The position numbers were made by a program, and so were the translations under genes. This document shows positions 56,801 to 64,000 of a DNA stretch of 64,000 bases, piece after piece (position 1 is the stretch's first letter; each line of letters opens with the position of its first letter). Source of the DNA: Cymodocea nodosa (Eukaryota > Streptophyta > Magnoliopsida > Alismatales > Cymodoceaceae); assembly GCA_036874045.1 (NCBI GenBank), contig CM072335.1, positions 24,497,501 through 24,561,500 of the forward strand, in the 5' to 3' direction. The notes under the pieces are model-generated. The model searched no databases. It was not told the DNA's origin and saw only the letters and a list, made by a program, of their open reading frames with translations.

Positions 56801-59800
56801 CAAGCAAACAGATAGCGTCACTGAGAGCTGACTTGGAAGCAAAGCCCTTGGCACGACGGTGCAGAGGATGTGATGGGCGGCGGTCGGGGTCCAACGCGAG
56901 CGAGGAAGACGATAGGGGATCGACACGGAGGAGAAGGCGCTAGGGGGCTACACGAGCCGATCGCAAGCCAGAGGGAGCGAGGACCAGCGCGGAGAGGAGT
57001 CCAGAGCGTTTGTTGGGTACTAGACCGGGCCACTACTGGCGCAGGTGCGAGAAGGAGAGAAGCTTTACGAGGGTTCGATCGCTAGGACGACGTTTCAGGG
57101 GAAATGCACACGGCGAATCTGCGGGCGAACGTCGCGAAGTAAGAAAAGCTTCGCCCCCTATCGAAAATTTTTTTCTCCCTCTCTCGCGAAACCGGGATAA
57201 TCTTAAACCGGAAAACTCAGTTATTGGAATAGATTGGGCAATGCATTAAACCTGGTAAGAATGGACCGACGATGCAGAGGATGTGATGGGTGGCAGTCGG
57301 GGTCCAACGCAAGCGAGGAAGACGACAGGGGATCGACATGGAGAAGAAGGCGCTAGGGGGCTGCACGAGCCGATCACAGGCCAGAGGGAGCGGGGACCAG
57401 CGTGGAGAGGAGTCCAAAGCGTTTGTCGGGCATGAGACCGGGCCACTACTGGCGCAGGCACGAGAAGGAGAGAAGCTTTCAGGGGAAATGCACACGGTGA
57501 ATCCGTAGGCGAACGTCGCAAAATCTCGGTCGAGGGTTTCGCAAGAGAGGGAGAAAAATTTTCTGAATGAGGGCGATCGAAAAGGATTTGATGGTAAAGG
57601 AAATTTTCAGATTTTATACAACGATAAAATCCGACTTTCCTTTCCGTCAAGTGTAATGCACACTAACAGCATTCTACCGGAATTCAACAATTTTCCTTTC
57701 CGTTAGTTGAATTCTGTCAGACATTAACCCCTCTTAAGTCATCAAAGAGATTGAATTAAAGGAAACTTCATCTAGTGGGAGCATGGAAATAGGGACCAAT
57801 GCCAATGACGAGGTCTCTTCAATTAAGCAACCTAAAGGAAAGGAAGAAGAAGTCTCTGCACTAAGACTTATAAAGTCTATTAAGGTCTCAAGAACTCTTG
57901 AGAGATATACTCCAAGTTTCAATTATCTACTATTGATAGATAATGACGAGTGTGAACACTATTTTGATGCAATTCAAGCCAAAGACTCTTGCAATTGGAA
58001 ATCTACAATACAAGAGAAGATGAACTTCCTTGAGAAGAATGACACTTAGAATCCTAATCAAGCTACTTGAAGATAAGAAAGTTCTCCATAACAGGTAGAT
58101 TTACAAAATTAAGGAAGAAGTAAGTAGAACCAGGAGATACAAAGCCAGATTAGTTATAAAAAACAGTAAGAAGGAATTGACTACACTAAGATATTTTCCC
58201 TTGTGGTCAAGATAATAACTATAAGGATTGTACTTAGCTTGGTGGCATTTCAAAACATGCATCTGGAGTAATTAGATGTGAAGACTATTTTCCTGCACAG
58301 AGACTTTGATGAAGACTTGTATATGGAGCAACCCTAAGGCTTCAGCATACTTGGGAAGGAACAACTTGCTTGTAGAATTTAAAAGAGCCTATATGGTTTA
58401 AAATAGACACCTTGAATTTTTGAAGATTGGAGGGAGAGAAAAGGCAGATCAAGTGTGATCCTCACCAGAAACAAGGTGGATGGCTGGAATCCAGCCATTG
58501 TACACTTTTGTTGGTTGGAATCCAGCCAATTCTGGCAGATCACTTCCTTCTCTGATTGTGGAGTAATTGAGCCCTAATTAGGTCCTCATTGCCTCCAATT
58601 AAAGACAAATCAGATAGATAATTTGTTGGTTGCATGAAAGGAATGATTATTGATTTGAATTTTTAGTTATATTGTCTTGTTTTGAATCTTGTGGATGATA
58701 ATGACGATCTCATTGAGGTGATGGTGCAGTGGATTTCTGGGATTTGAGCCAAATCAGCTTAATAAATTCTTGTCTGTAAATCATCACAAATGTGGTAACT
58801 AGCAGGCTGAACATGGCAATTGGTAATCTATAGTTCAATGAGCTTGCCAGTTGAATGAATCTGAAGGCCACTAAGAATGAGCAACTGTTCTTATATTGAA
58901 TGAGTAGGACATTAAGAATAGCCAATGGTAACAGCACATCTCAAACCTTCATTCTGTGCTCATATCTGAAGAAAATGTGATCTGTATTCTGTAGTTTCAA
59001 CTCCTATATACTTTGGTAACCACCCAATCATGCAATGTCAAGCACATAAAGGTGTGGACCTAGAGAGGATCCTAAATTTTCCATTCCAATCTGAAGGAAG
59101 CCCAGTCCTTGGAAAGCACGGGACTCAATGCTTTGAAGCAGCTTTGAATTGAAAACACTCCAAAGCTAGCCGTATGCTACAAAGTTAGATCAAGCACATC
59201 AAGTGCACACCTGACATGGCTAGAAGTTCCTATAGTTCTGCCAAATGTAAAATTTTTTCATCCTTTAGGGAAGGTTTGCGCTTGACAAAAAAGTAGGAAA
59301 GTCAAGTTTGAAAAATAAATTCCAAAAGTTAAGGCATTTGTGTAAACTGGAATTTGCAAAAAGGAATCTTAAATTTTTCCCTGTATAAAAGGTTAGACAT
59401 TCCAGCCTTTTTGGACCTCCCCTCTAGGAAATCCATACTTGCCTACTTGGAAATTGCCTACATCTCCTTTCGAAATCCTTCATATTCTACCTTCTTCCTT
59501 ATGCTTGTTTGGTTGGAGTCATTCTCAAAACCCCTAGAGAGACTAACATCCACAACCCTTCTTATGAGGGATTAGCTTTGTTGGCTGTTGTCATTGATGA
59601 AGCATTAGCTTAGAGAGATTGGAAAGAGAGGGTTGCCCCACCCCCAAGTTGGGGGAGTACAAGATACCCTTTAAGGAGACCTGCCCCCTGACATTGAAAA
59701 GGCAAAGTTGGGGGTGTTGCCTTGTCGAAGGAAATTGCAGATGGATTTCAAGGGCATGAGGAGATCAAGACCTTAGAAATGCTATCCAACAACAGGAAGA

Positions 59801-62800
59801 GGAACCATTGCTTCCTTGGTGAAGATGATTAGGATTGACTAATTGGGATCTTCTTTGATGTTGTTTCCAATTGATTAATTTAGGATTTATACAATTAATT
59901 TAGTATTTAACTACTTGTAATATATGATATTGTTATTGTTGTTCTTGTTATTTCAATCAATGATATGATCATCTTGTCACATATATGTATACATGGATGT
60001 TAGACAATACCATACCACAGAGTACTAATTTCCTCTTTTTTTATTTATTTTTGAGTTTAATATATCACTATTGGCTCTCATGAGGATACTCCTCATTTGA
60101 TTATTAGTTTCCTATTTCATAAGCACAAACATTTTCTTTTTGACTTTCCATGACTTGTATAAATAACATCTTTTCTTTTTGACCTTTTAGACTTTTATTT
60201 TAAAATTTTTTAATTTTAATTTTTTCTAACTTTCCATTATGCACAAATAGATTAAATTCATTAAACTTTTGGAAGGGCCTACCTTCTCTAAATTAGCAAA
60301 TGCCCTGAACAACTTTTGGATTCTTAGGATTTATTTGTACATCTAGAAAGTAAAAAGAAAATTTCAGAAAATTACAAAAGGTGACAAAAAGGAAAATTAT
60401 AGAAAATAATAAAAAGTCAGTAGAAAATATAAGTATTTGTGTATAGTCAAGAAAGTGATAGAAAGTAACAAAAAGTAATAGAATATGAATTAAATAAAAA
60501 AAAAAGTTTATACTTTTGATAAGTTTATGGAAAAATTCATAAGTTAATAATGTTTATATCTCTATAATAATATATCATACATTATGTTCTTCCTACATAG
60601 ATAATATTATTTGGTTACATATGTTATCAACTATTTCTTTCTTCTGTTATTGGTTTATTCAAGATACAGTTGCTCTTTCAACTTCTTTGTCCATACTTTC
60701 ATAAGTTTATTCATAACAATAAAATGATTTTTGTTATTTATAATAATAAAATATGATTTTTATGATTTATGATGGTAAAATATGATTTTTATGATAAAGT
60801 ATGATTGTTATGATAAAAGATGATAAAATATGAATTTTATGATTTATGATGGTAAAATATGATTTTTATGATTTGTGATGATAAAATATGATTTTTATGA
60901 TTTATGATGGTAAAATATAATTTTTATGATAAAATATGATTTTTATGATTTATGATAATAAAATATGATTTTAAGATAAAAGATGCTAAAATATGATTTT
61001 TATAATTTATGATAATAACATATGATTTTTAAGGAAATTAAAAGAAAACTTTTATTCAACATATAGTGAGGATGAGTTATTACTTTCCTACTCTTTCACA
61101 TTTCTTAAAGTTGAAAAGAAGATACGAAGAAAAATCTTTCTTGAAAAAGTTAAAGCAAAAAGTTTATCAAATTTTTCTTTACTTTTCATTACATACAAAC
61201 ATTCTATATTTTATCTTAACTTTCTGTTATTTTCTTTTCTATCTTTTTCTATCACTTTCTGTCATATACAAATCTCTCCTTAGTAATGATAGATACAAGC
61301 CGAATCCCAAAAACCTAACCACTTATCATGCCAAAAAAGCTTGCTTGTTGCTGGCATGCTTTTACATGTGTACATATTTATGTAGATGTGTATATAAGTG
61401 CATACATATGTATGTAGGTGCATATGTGTATGCATATGTGTGCTTGCTTGCCATGTAATTTGAAAATTTGAGATATGTATATGCACTCATGTCAACATGC
61501 CTGTATCTATACCCAAGCATCATAGTTGTATATAGACATATCTTGTTTGTACATAGCATTTTGACCATGCTTATCATCTTCATCAAGTGTAACATATTTC
61601 TTTCTATTAAAAATAGATAAAATTAACAAGGTCCAATGCTGATTTTTCTAATCCTCCATAATGGATAAGTTGTCGATTCTTGTTGTTGCAACAAGTCTCA
61701 CCACTTGTTTTTTTTTTTAAGTCTCAACACTTAAATTCATTCATTATGTGGACAATGCACATCTTTTCTTTGTCAATACTAGTTTCTATTACCCAGTCAC
61801 ATGATTAGGGACGGAACTCTGTCATTTAACTACTTTATGGATTAGTTTTTGATGAATGTATTGTTTTCTTAAATAGTACATGAAGATTTGTATTTACAAC
61901 TCACAAGAAACACTGACTTTATGTTCTCTCAGATTGCTGCATTTGTTTGTTTAGGTTTTTGTGATAATGTGGTGATATTTCCCTTTCTTTTTATATGTCC
62001 CTTTTAGGTAAATTTTTTGAGTTAATATGCTTCTCAATAATTGGATATGCCTTTACTTTTAATTGTTAGATATAGAATCCGTGAGTTTATATTTGAAAAA
62101 TTTACGGACTGTCTAATCTGCAGGTTATATTGGTTCAGTTTCATTTTTAAACACAGTCCTTGAAGTTGTTCAGAAGCTGCGTTGTATCAATCCAGGTCTT
62201 ACATATGGTAACTGAACTATGCTTTAAGCCTAACCAAATAGAGTTGAACTATCTTCTGTGTTATTTATTAACTTTGTTTTTTTCACATACTCTTTATTTT
62301 ACTTTTCCCATATTAGATGATAACTTGATTTGTCTGATTTTTACAAGATTCCACTGTGGTTGTAATCATTGTATCTTTTTTCATCATTGCTTATCAAGAT
62401 GATTTCTGAAAACGTAGTACTCTGATGGTTTCTGTAGTGCAATGAATTGGTTTCTATATTAAATTTCTCATTTTAGAGAACATGTATACTAATTTCACAA
62501 GAATCAGCTTTCTGCTTCACCACATTTGAGGTTTAGTTGTCTCTGGCTTCTAATTGGTTTATTTTTATGCAGTTCTTAGTTTGGCATGCGATTTTGATCA
62601 AAAGGATGGATTAATATGAGAAAACAAAGTTTCTACTGAACGAATTTGTGGTTTTGAGCTTATATTGTCTTCTAAACAATGCATTTTTATTTTTTATGTA
62701 CGTGTATTTCATGCTACCTGTAAACACTCCCTTCTCTTGAAGTCCTGTTTTCTTATTTTTGTGATTTTTGGGTTTTCATTCTCTAAGAATTACCAGAAGT

Positions 62801-63191
62801 GATTTCAATTTTTTAAAGTGTTATAAATTTCTGATAAAAACAATGATTTCTAGCATGCATTGTGCAATCAATTTTTCAGCCTTTGGAGAAGCTTTCCAAC
62901 TTTTCATGAGAAGTTTGATTTTGATTTTGCTTTTTCAAAAGATTGTTTCTTTAAATATGTTAACAGTCCAGATTTTATCATTTTTTTTATTCTCGTGGAA
63001 GTGTGATCAAATTGGACCTTAGTCATCCTTAAGTTTTGTTGGGAGCAAAATTATGGAAAACAACACCATTGTTTTGGCCCTTGCGCAGTAATATATAGTG
63101 ATGGTTTTTTGTTACAGTTTGTGATCCAGTTCTAGGTGATGAAGGGAAGCTCTATGTACCTCTAGATCTGGTTTCTGTGTATCGTCAGAAG
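38882..63191 (+). CDS. SOS4: Pyridoxal kinase (SOS4/PDXK type), 3' end outside window
   Basis: Exons at 38882-38962, 47283-47376, 47529-47633, 62124-62207 and 63118-63191 join without a frame break into the first 146 residues. The protein begins [20 protein letters not shown], followed by [57 protein letters not shown]..., [12 protein letters not shown] and [14 protein letters not shown]. These match plant pyridoxal kinases closely. The enzyme phosphorylates pyridoxal, pyridoxine and pyridoxamine with ATP in the vitamin B6 salvage pathway; the Arabidopsis orthologue SOS4 affects salt tolerance and root-hair growth. The missing part (about half the usual 310 residues or so, including the GTGD-type catalytic loop) must lie beyond 64000. 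Introns are 8320, 152, 14490 and 910 bp. Intron 2 has a GC-AG boundary (CAG|GCAAGC); the others are GT-AG. No upstream in-frame extension for a transit peptide is visible. Introns 1 and 3 are enlarged by transposons. Confidence 0.95.
38963..40940. other. Kinase intron 1, left part: nothing recognised
   Basis: AT-rich intron DNA with a short CT run near 39030. No element or coding match identified. The open frame at 40524-40727 on the - strand is unsupported. Confidence 0.5.
40950..42696 (-). mobile_element. Copia 5' fragment (LTR, leader, gag) antisense in intron 1
   Basis: On the - strand, a putative LTR (about 42696 to 41930) is bounded by TGTTAC and CTATAACA. It is followed by AGTATCAAAATC, a degraded match to the initiator-tRNA(Met) primer site TGGTATCAGAGC. 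Gag follows: a lysine-rich region, the zinc-knuckle-like [14 protein letters not shown] (41172-41214), and VSWDDSSTS, the acidic 'SWDDSD' region normally after the knuckle. Protease, integrase, reverse transcriptase and the second LTR are absent. LTR ends are placed by eye. Confidence 0.7.
42820..43570. repeat. Decayed tandem repeats in kinase intron 1
   Basis: A motif like 'ATGAATATTTAACGATTTAAGTG...ATATCTGGAGACTTA' recurs near 42923, 43015, 43095, 43191 and 43288, with a period close to 95 bp and heavy divergence. It is followed by a separate pair of about 68-bp direct repeats (43436-43500 and 43504-43570; shared core AATTC.CAA.CCTAGA). Non-coding. Confidence 0.55.
43571..45920. other. Kinase intron 1, unassigned stretch
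   Basis: No coding match. 44990-45240 ends in a short A-rich tail after a T-rich, LINE-3'-UTR-like stretch, but without protein homology this is only a suspicion. The rest is plain AT-rich intron. Confidence 0.4.
45930..46880 (+). mobile_element. L1-type LINE 3' end in kinase intron 1
   Basis: The + strand reads [18 protein letters not shown], then [56 protein letters not shown] and [10 protein letters not shown]. These blocks, in this order, are the C-terminal part of plant L1 ORF2 ending with the zf-RVT motif. Several stops and frameshifts are present and no endonuclease or reverse-transcriptase core remains. It lies in the same orientation as the host gene, about 400 bp before exon 2. Confidence 0.85.
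48095..48285. repeat. Dispersed repeat shared with 35.4-35.6 kb
   Basis: Second copy of the repeat described at 35395-35560, in the same orientation, now inside kinase intron 3. It keeps the GAAAGTTA, TTGACTTTCTT, GTTGAGAATTTATTC and ATATAAAAGG blocks. Confidence 0.5.
48295..48700. repeat. AT-rich low-complexity block
   Basis: Almost pure A/T with many TATAATTA/ATTATAAT permutations, similar in composition to the AT-rich insertion near 23.0 kb. No coding content. May be a degenerate MITE interior; boundaries not defined. Confidence 0.5.
48882..50154 (-). mobile_element. Old PIF/Harbinger copy, cut by the Copia LTR
   Basis: Left end AGAATCCATTAGTACACGATG after TTA resembles the left end of the Harbinger at 53125. 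From about 49200 to 50150 the DNA parallels 53375-54345: it keeps antisense transposase blocks such as IIDDTHIKA (around 49940) and the region of the catalytic Glu, but with many stops. The homology stops abruptly at 50154, where the Copia LTR begins. The other half of this element is not found at the Copia element's far side in the window. Confidence 0.75.
50155..50894 (+). repeat. 5' LTR of the intron-3 Copia, with primer-binding site
   Basis: About 740 bp from TGTTAAGTG to TTCAACA, i.e. TGTT...AACA ends. TGGTATTAGAGC at 50897-50908 follows by two bases and matches the usual plant Copia primer site for initiator tRNA-Met (TGGTATCAGAGC) at 11 of 12 positions. With no 3' LTR, insertion age cannot be estimated here. 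Confidence 0.7.
53363..54748 (-). pseudogene. Harbinger DDE transposase (ORF2), probably defective
   Basis: Reading right to left, an acidic/Arg-rich N-terminus (54748-54503) is followed by a helix-turn-helix-like region ([12 protein letters not shown]...[22 protein letters not shown], 54490-54257). The DDE_Tnp_4 core then follows: GVIDCTH (about 54090-54108), [11 protein letters not shown] (near 53940), LVDAGYPN (53795-53818) and [10 protein letters not shown] (Glu codon 53663-53665). The tail is LLHNFIHK...[14 protein letters not shown]. All three acidic residues of the triad are visible. Plausible introns separate the blocks (donor near 53893, acceptor near 53820). In-frame stops after 54503 and 54257 mean either more introns or decay; I favour damage. 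A transposase cuts and inserts the element together with ORF1. Confidence 0.8.
54983..56000 (-). pseudogene. Harbinger Myb/SANT-like accessory protein (ORF1), broken
   Basis: Starts at 56000 with [18 protein letters not shown] and reads a Myb/SANT-like DNA-binding domain ([20 protein letters not shown]..., [29 protein letters not shown]). A TAG stop follows GWE at about 55710. A spliced second part (55537-55292) and a C-terminal coiled-coil stretch (55291-54983, [20 protein letters not shown]) follow, separated by a TAA near 55290. In active Harbinger elements this protein helps the transposase reach the nucleus and bind the ends. Two stops suggest this copy no longer makes the full protein. 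Confidence 0.75.
56614..56850 (+). pseudogene. Captured coiled-coil gene fragment inside the Harbinger
   Basis: On the strand opposite to the transposon genes, an open stretch reads [15 protein letters not shown], then a stop, then [20 protein letters not shown] followed by [26 protein letters not shown]. The heptad pattern and charge content are those of a eukaryotic coiled-coil protein and unlike any Harbinger protein. The simplest reading is a fragment of a host gene exon taken up by the transposon (as in Pack-type elements). I cannot name the parent gene. One internal TAG (56704-56706) and no own start make it a pseudogene. Confidence 0.5.
56861..57522. repeat. GC-rich direct duplication inside the Harbinger
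   Basis: A 206-bp segment (56861-57066) recurs at 57274-57479 with about 5-10% differences, offset by 413 bp. Homology continues for another 40-70 bp after a small deletion in the second copy (to about 57140 and 57522). The unit is GC-rich, unlike the AT-rich remainder of the element, and lies between the captured coiled-coil fragment and the right terminus, where an internal promoter could sit. Short open frames occur on both strands but show no known domain. Confidence 0.8.
58431..60326. other. Kinase intron 3, unassigned repetitive-looking DNA
   Basis: Begins exactly where the Copia homology ends. Holds two near-palindromic copies of TTGG(C/T)TGGAATCCAGCCA (58481-58497, 58511-58529) and a purine-rich GTTGGGGG stretch (59651-59657, 59708-59720) reminiscent of retroelement polypurine tracts. 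A 75-codon antisense frame (58710-58937) with hydrophobic character matches nothing I know. Probably more decayed mobile DNA. Confidence 0.35.
60327..61279. mobile_element. Harbinger-type MITE (953 bp)
   Basis: Flanked by TTA on both sides (60324-60326, 61280-61282). Left end GGATTTATTTGTACATCTAG and right end, complemented, GGAGAGATTTGTATATGACA: an imperfect terminal inverted repeat like those of the two larger Harbinger copies in the same intron. Subterminal AGAAAGT(A/G)A motifs repeat near both ends. No transposase coding; the centre is a tandem array. Confidence 0.75.
60720..61031. repeat. About ten tandem units of a 29-bp AT-rich motif
   Basis: Variants of TAAAATATGATTTTTATGAT followed by TTATGATGG repeat with a period near 29 bp (some units shortened to about 20). 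The array fills the middle of the MITE. Non-coding. Confidence 0.8.
61280..62123. other. Right end of kinase intron 3
   Basis: Ordinary-looking intron DNA with a TGTATGTAGGTGCATATG-type simple stretch (about 61365-61440) and a T-rich run before the exon 4 acceptor (CTGCAG at 62118-62123). Nothing else recognised. Confidence 0.5.
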
Positions 63192-64000
63192 GTATGCTGT
63201 TGATATTTTTGTGTCTTATTTGCAAATCATTTTCAATCTGAGTTGATAGGTAGAGTGTTACAAGTGTATTATTACTTGTAATTTTCTATTGGATTGGAAT
63301 CATTCGATAAACAATGTTAAACTTTGTCCATTGTGAGCTGGTTGGTAGTTCTAGGCTTCTAGCCACTAAAATATGGTCCTTGCATGTGTGGGTAAAGTTG
63401 CACATGTATACTCTTATTTGCTTAATTAGTGGGAATTGAGAACTTTGTATATTGCATCAAAACTACTTAGGATTTAGGGTATAGCTTTAAGATTTGGGAT
63501 TTAGGTTTTGAGGTTTATACTTTTCTTTTGATTTATTGTATGTGTTGTATTTAATGAAAACTTTTGGAAAATGGTTAAGCTCCATGGATATTTTTGTATT
63601 GAAGTATATAAGGATGTGGATTGGACAAGTTCTCTGTTAGTAGATATGCCATCATTTATGTATGGTGGAAAAGCATTTGTCATTTTCTAGTTAGATTATA
63701 TGATTGAATAGATCCTTGAATGGACCTTAGGGTTAGGTTGGTGTTACTTGTGGGTTGATGCTACAATGTTTTGTTATGTAATAATTCTCTATATGTTGTC
63801 TCTGTATGTAAAGATCTTGTTAGCAATTGATGAATGAACTAAAATTCTACCAATCTTTATTTTTAGATGATATTAATCCACGATTTTCAAGAGAGAAATC
63901 CTAGCCACCTTGGTGTGGTAGTAGGGAATTGCTCCATTATGGTTATGTTGGAGATTGTGTTTTTTCACAAAATGTTGGATGAATAGTGATAACTATTTAT

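Larger units (their letters stand above)
53125..57733 (-). mobile_element. PIF/Harbinger transposon (about 4.6 kb)
   Basis: Flanked by TTA (53122-53124 and 57734-57736), the usual Harbinger target duplication, or CTTA if four bases are counted. Left end GGGTCTATTAGTGCATGA, right end (complement) GAGGGGTTAATGTCTGACAG: an imperfect inverted repeat. Several copies of ACGGAAAGGAAA lie just inside both ends and may be transposase-binding sites. On the - strand it encodes a Myb/SANT accessory ORF and a DDE transposase. Between the accessory ORF and the right end is a coiled-coil gene fragment on the + strand and a GC-rich duplication. It splits a Copia element, so it is the youngest element of the nest. 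Confidence 0.88.
50155..58430 (+). mobile_element. Copia retrotransposon, interrupted and 3'-truncated
   Basis: Starts with an LTR and primer site, then a decayed gag ([22 protein letters not shown]2 type, near 51250), a zinc knuckle with an internal stop (51694-51735), GAG-pre-integrase ([12 protein letters not shown], about 52310) and an integrase start ([14 protein letters not shown], about 52400). The element is split at 53124/57734 by a Harbinger insertion. The right part continues into reverse transcriptase ([20 protein letters not shown] linker, [27 protein letters not shown]) and stops near 58425, before the YVDD site. RNase H and the 3' LTR are absent. Many stops and frameshifts: inactive. 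Same strand as the host gene. Confidence 0.85.

Noticed and set aside
58710..58937. 75-codon hydrophobic antisense frame
   Set aside because: Looks membrane-like, but AT-rich DNA easily gives Leu/Ile/Phe-rich frames; no homologue recognised.
1..64000. tRNA, rRNA, CRISPR arrays and bacterial operons
   Set aside because: None seen; the window is plant nuclear DNA. tRNA detection by eye is limited, and a covariance-model scan would settle it.

Overview
This is plant nuclear DNA. It holds intron-containing nuclear genes, among them the nuclear-encoded Rubisco small subunit, plus a plant microRNA precursor, LTR retrotransposons, L1-type LINEs and PIF/Harbinger DNA transposons. GC-rich exons set in AT-rich intergenic DNA, and the 'EFSK-EGF' wording of the Rubisco small subunit, suggest a monocot. 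The two-intron RBCS structure argues against a grass. A Zingiberales-type (banana/ginger) genome is my best guess, at low confidence.

Layout. 1-7.9 kb is mostly gene-free but contains a long hairpin at 2641-2836 whose 3' arm carries a miR159/miR319-type sequence. 7.9-9.2 kb holds a class II LOB-domain (LBD) transcription factor with a (GGGTT)n tract in its 5' leader. 13.7-14.8 kb holds RBCS with I-boxes and a TATA box. 18.7-20.2 kb holds a three-exon gene of an unnamed plant family. 22.7-24.5 kb is a deleted, reverse-oriented Copia remnant carrying an AT-rich insertion. 24.5-32.6 kb is intergenic with a LINE scrap. 32.8-33.4 kb is an intronless acidic protein gene. 34.8-38.6 kb is intergenic with another LINE scrap and several palindromes.

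From 38.88 kb to beyond the right edge lies one very long gene for pyridoxal kinase (SOS4/PDXK type). Five exons total 438 coding bp over 24.3 kb. Intron 1 (8.3 kb) holds an antisense Copia gag/LTR fragment, a decayed tandem repeat and a LINE 3' end. Intron 3 (14.5 kb) holds a nest: an old Harbinger remnant interrupted by a Copia element, itself interrupted by a 4.6-kb Harbinger with a readable DDE transposase, a Myb/SANT accessory ORF and an apparently captured coiled-coil gene fragment. A 0.95-kb Harbinger-type MITE follows. Both long introns still have exons that join in frame, so the gene looks functional despite the load.

All six host loci (the microRNA and five protein genes) lie on the + strand, each with its own TATA box or promoter-like element except the kinase, which has a TGGGCC site II motif. 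They share no evident pathway: light-driven carbon fixation (RBCS), transcriptional regulation (LBD, miR159/319), vitamin B6 salvage (pyridoxal kinase) and two unnamed plant proteins.
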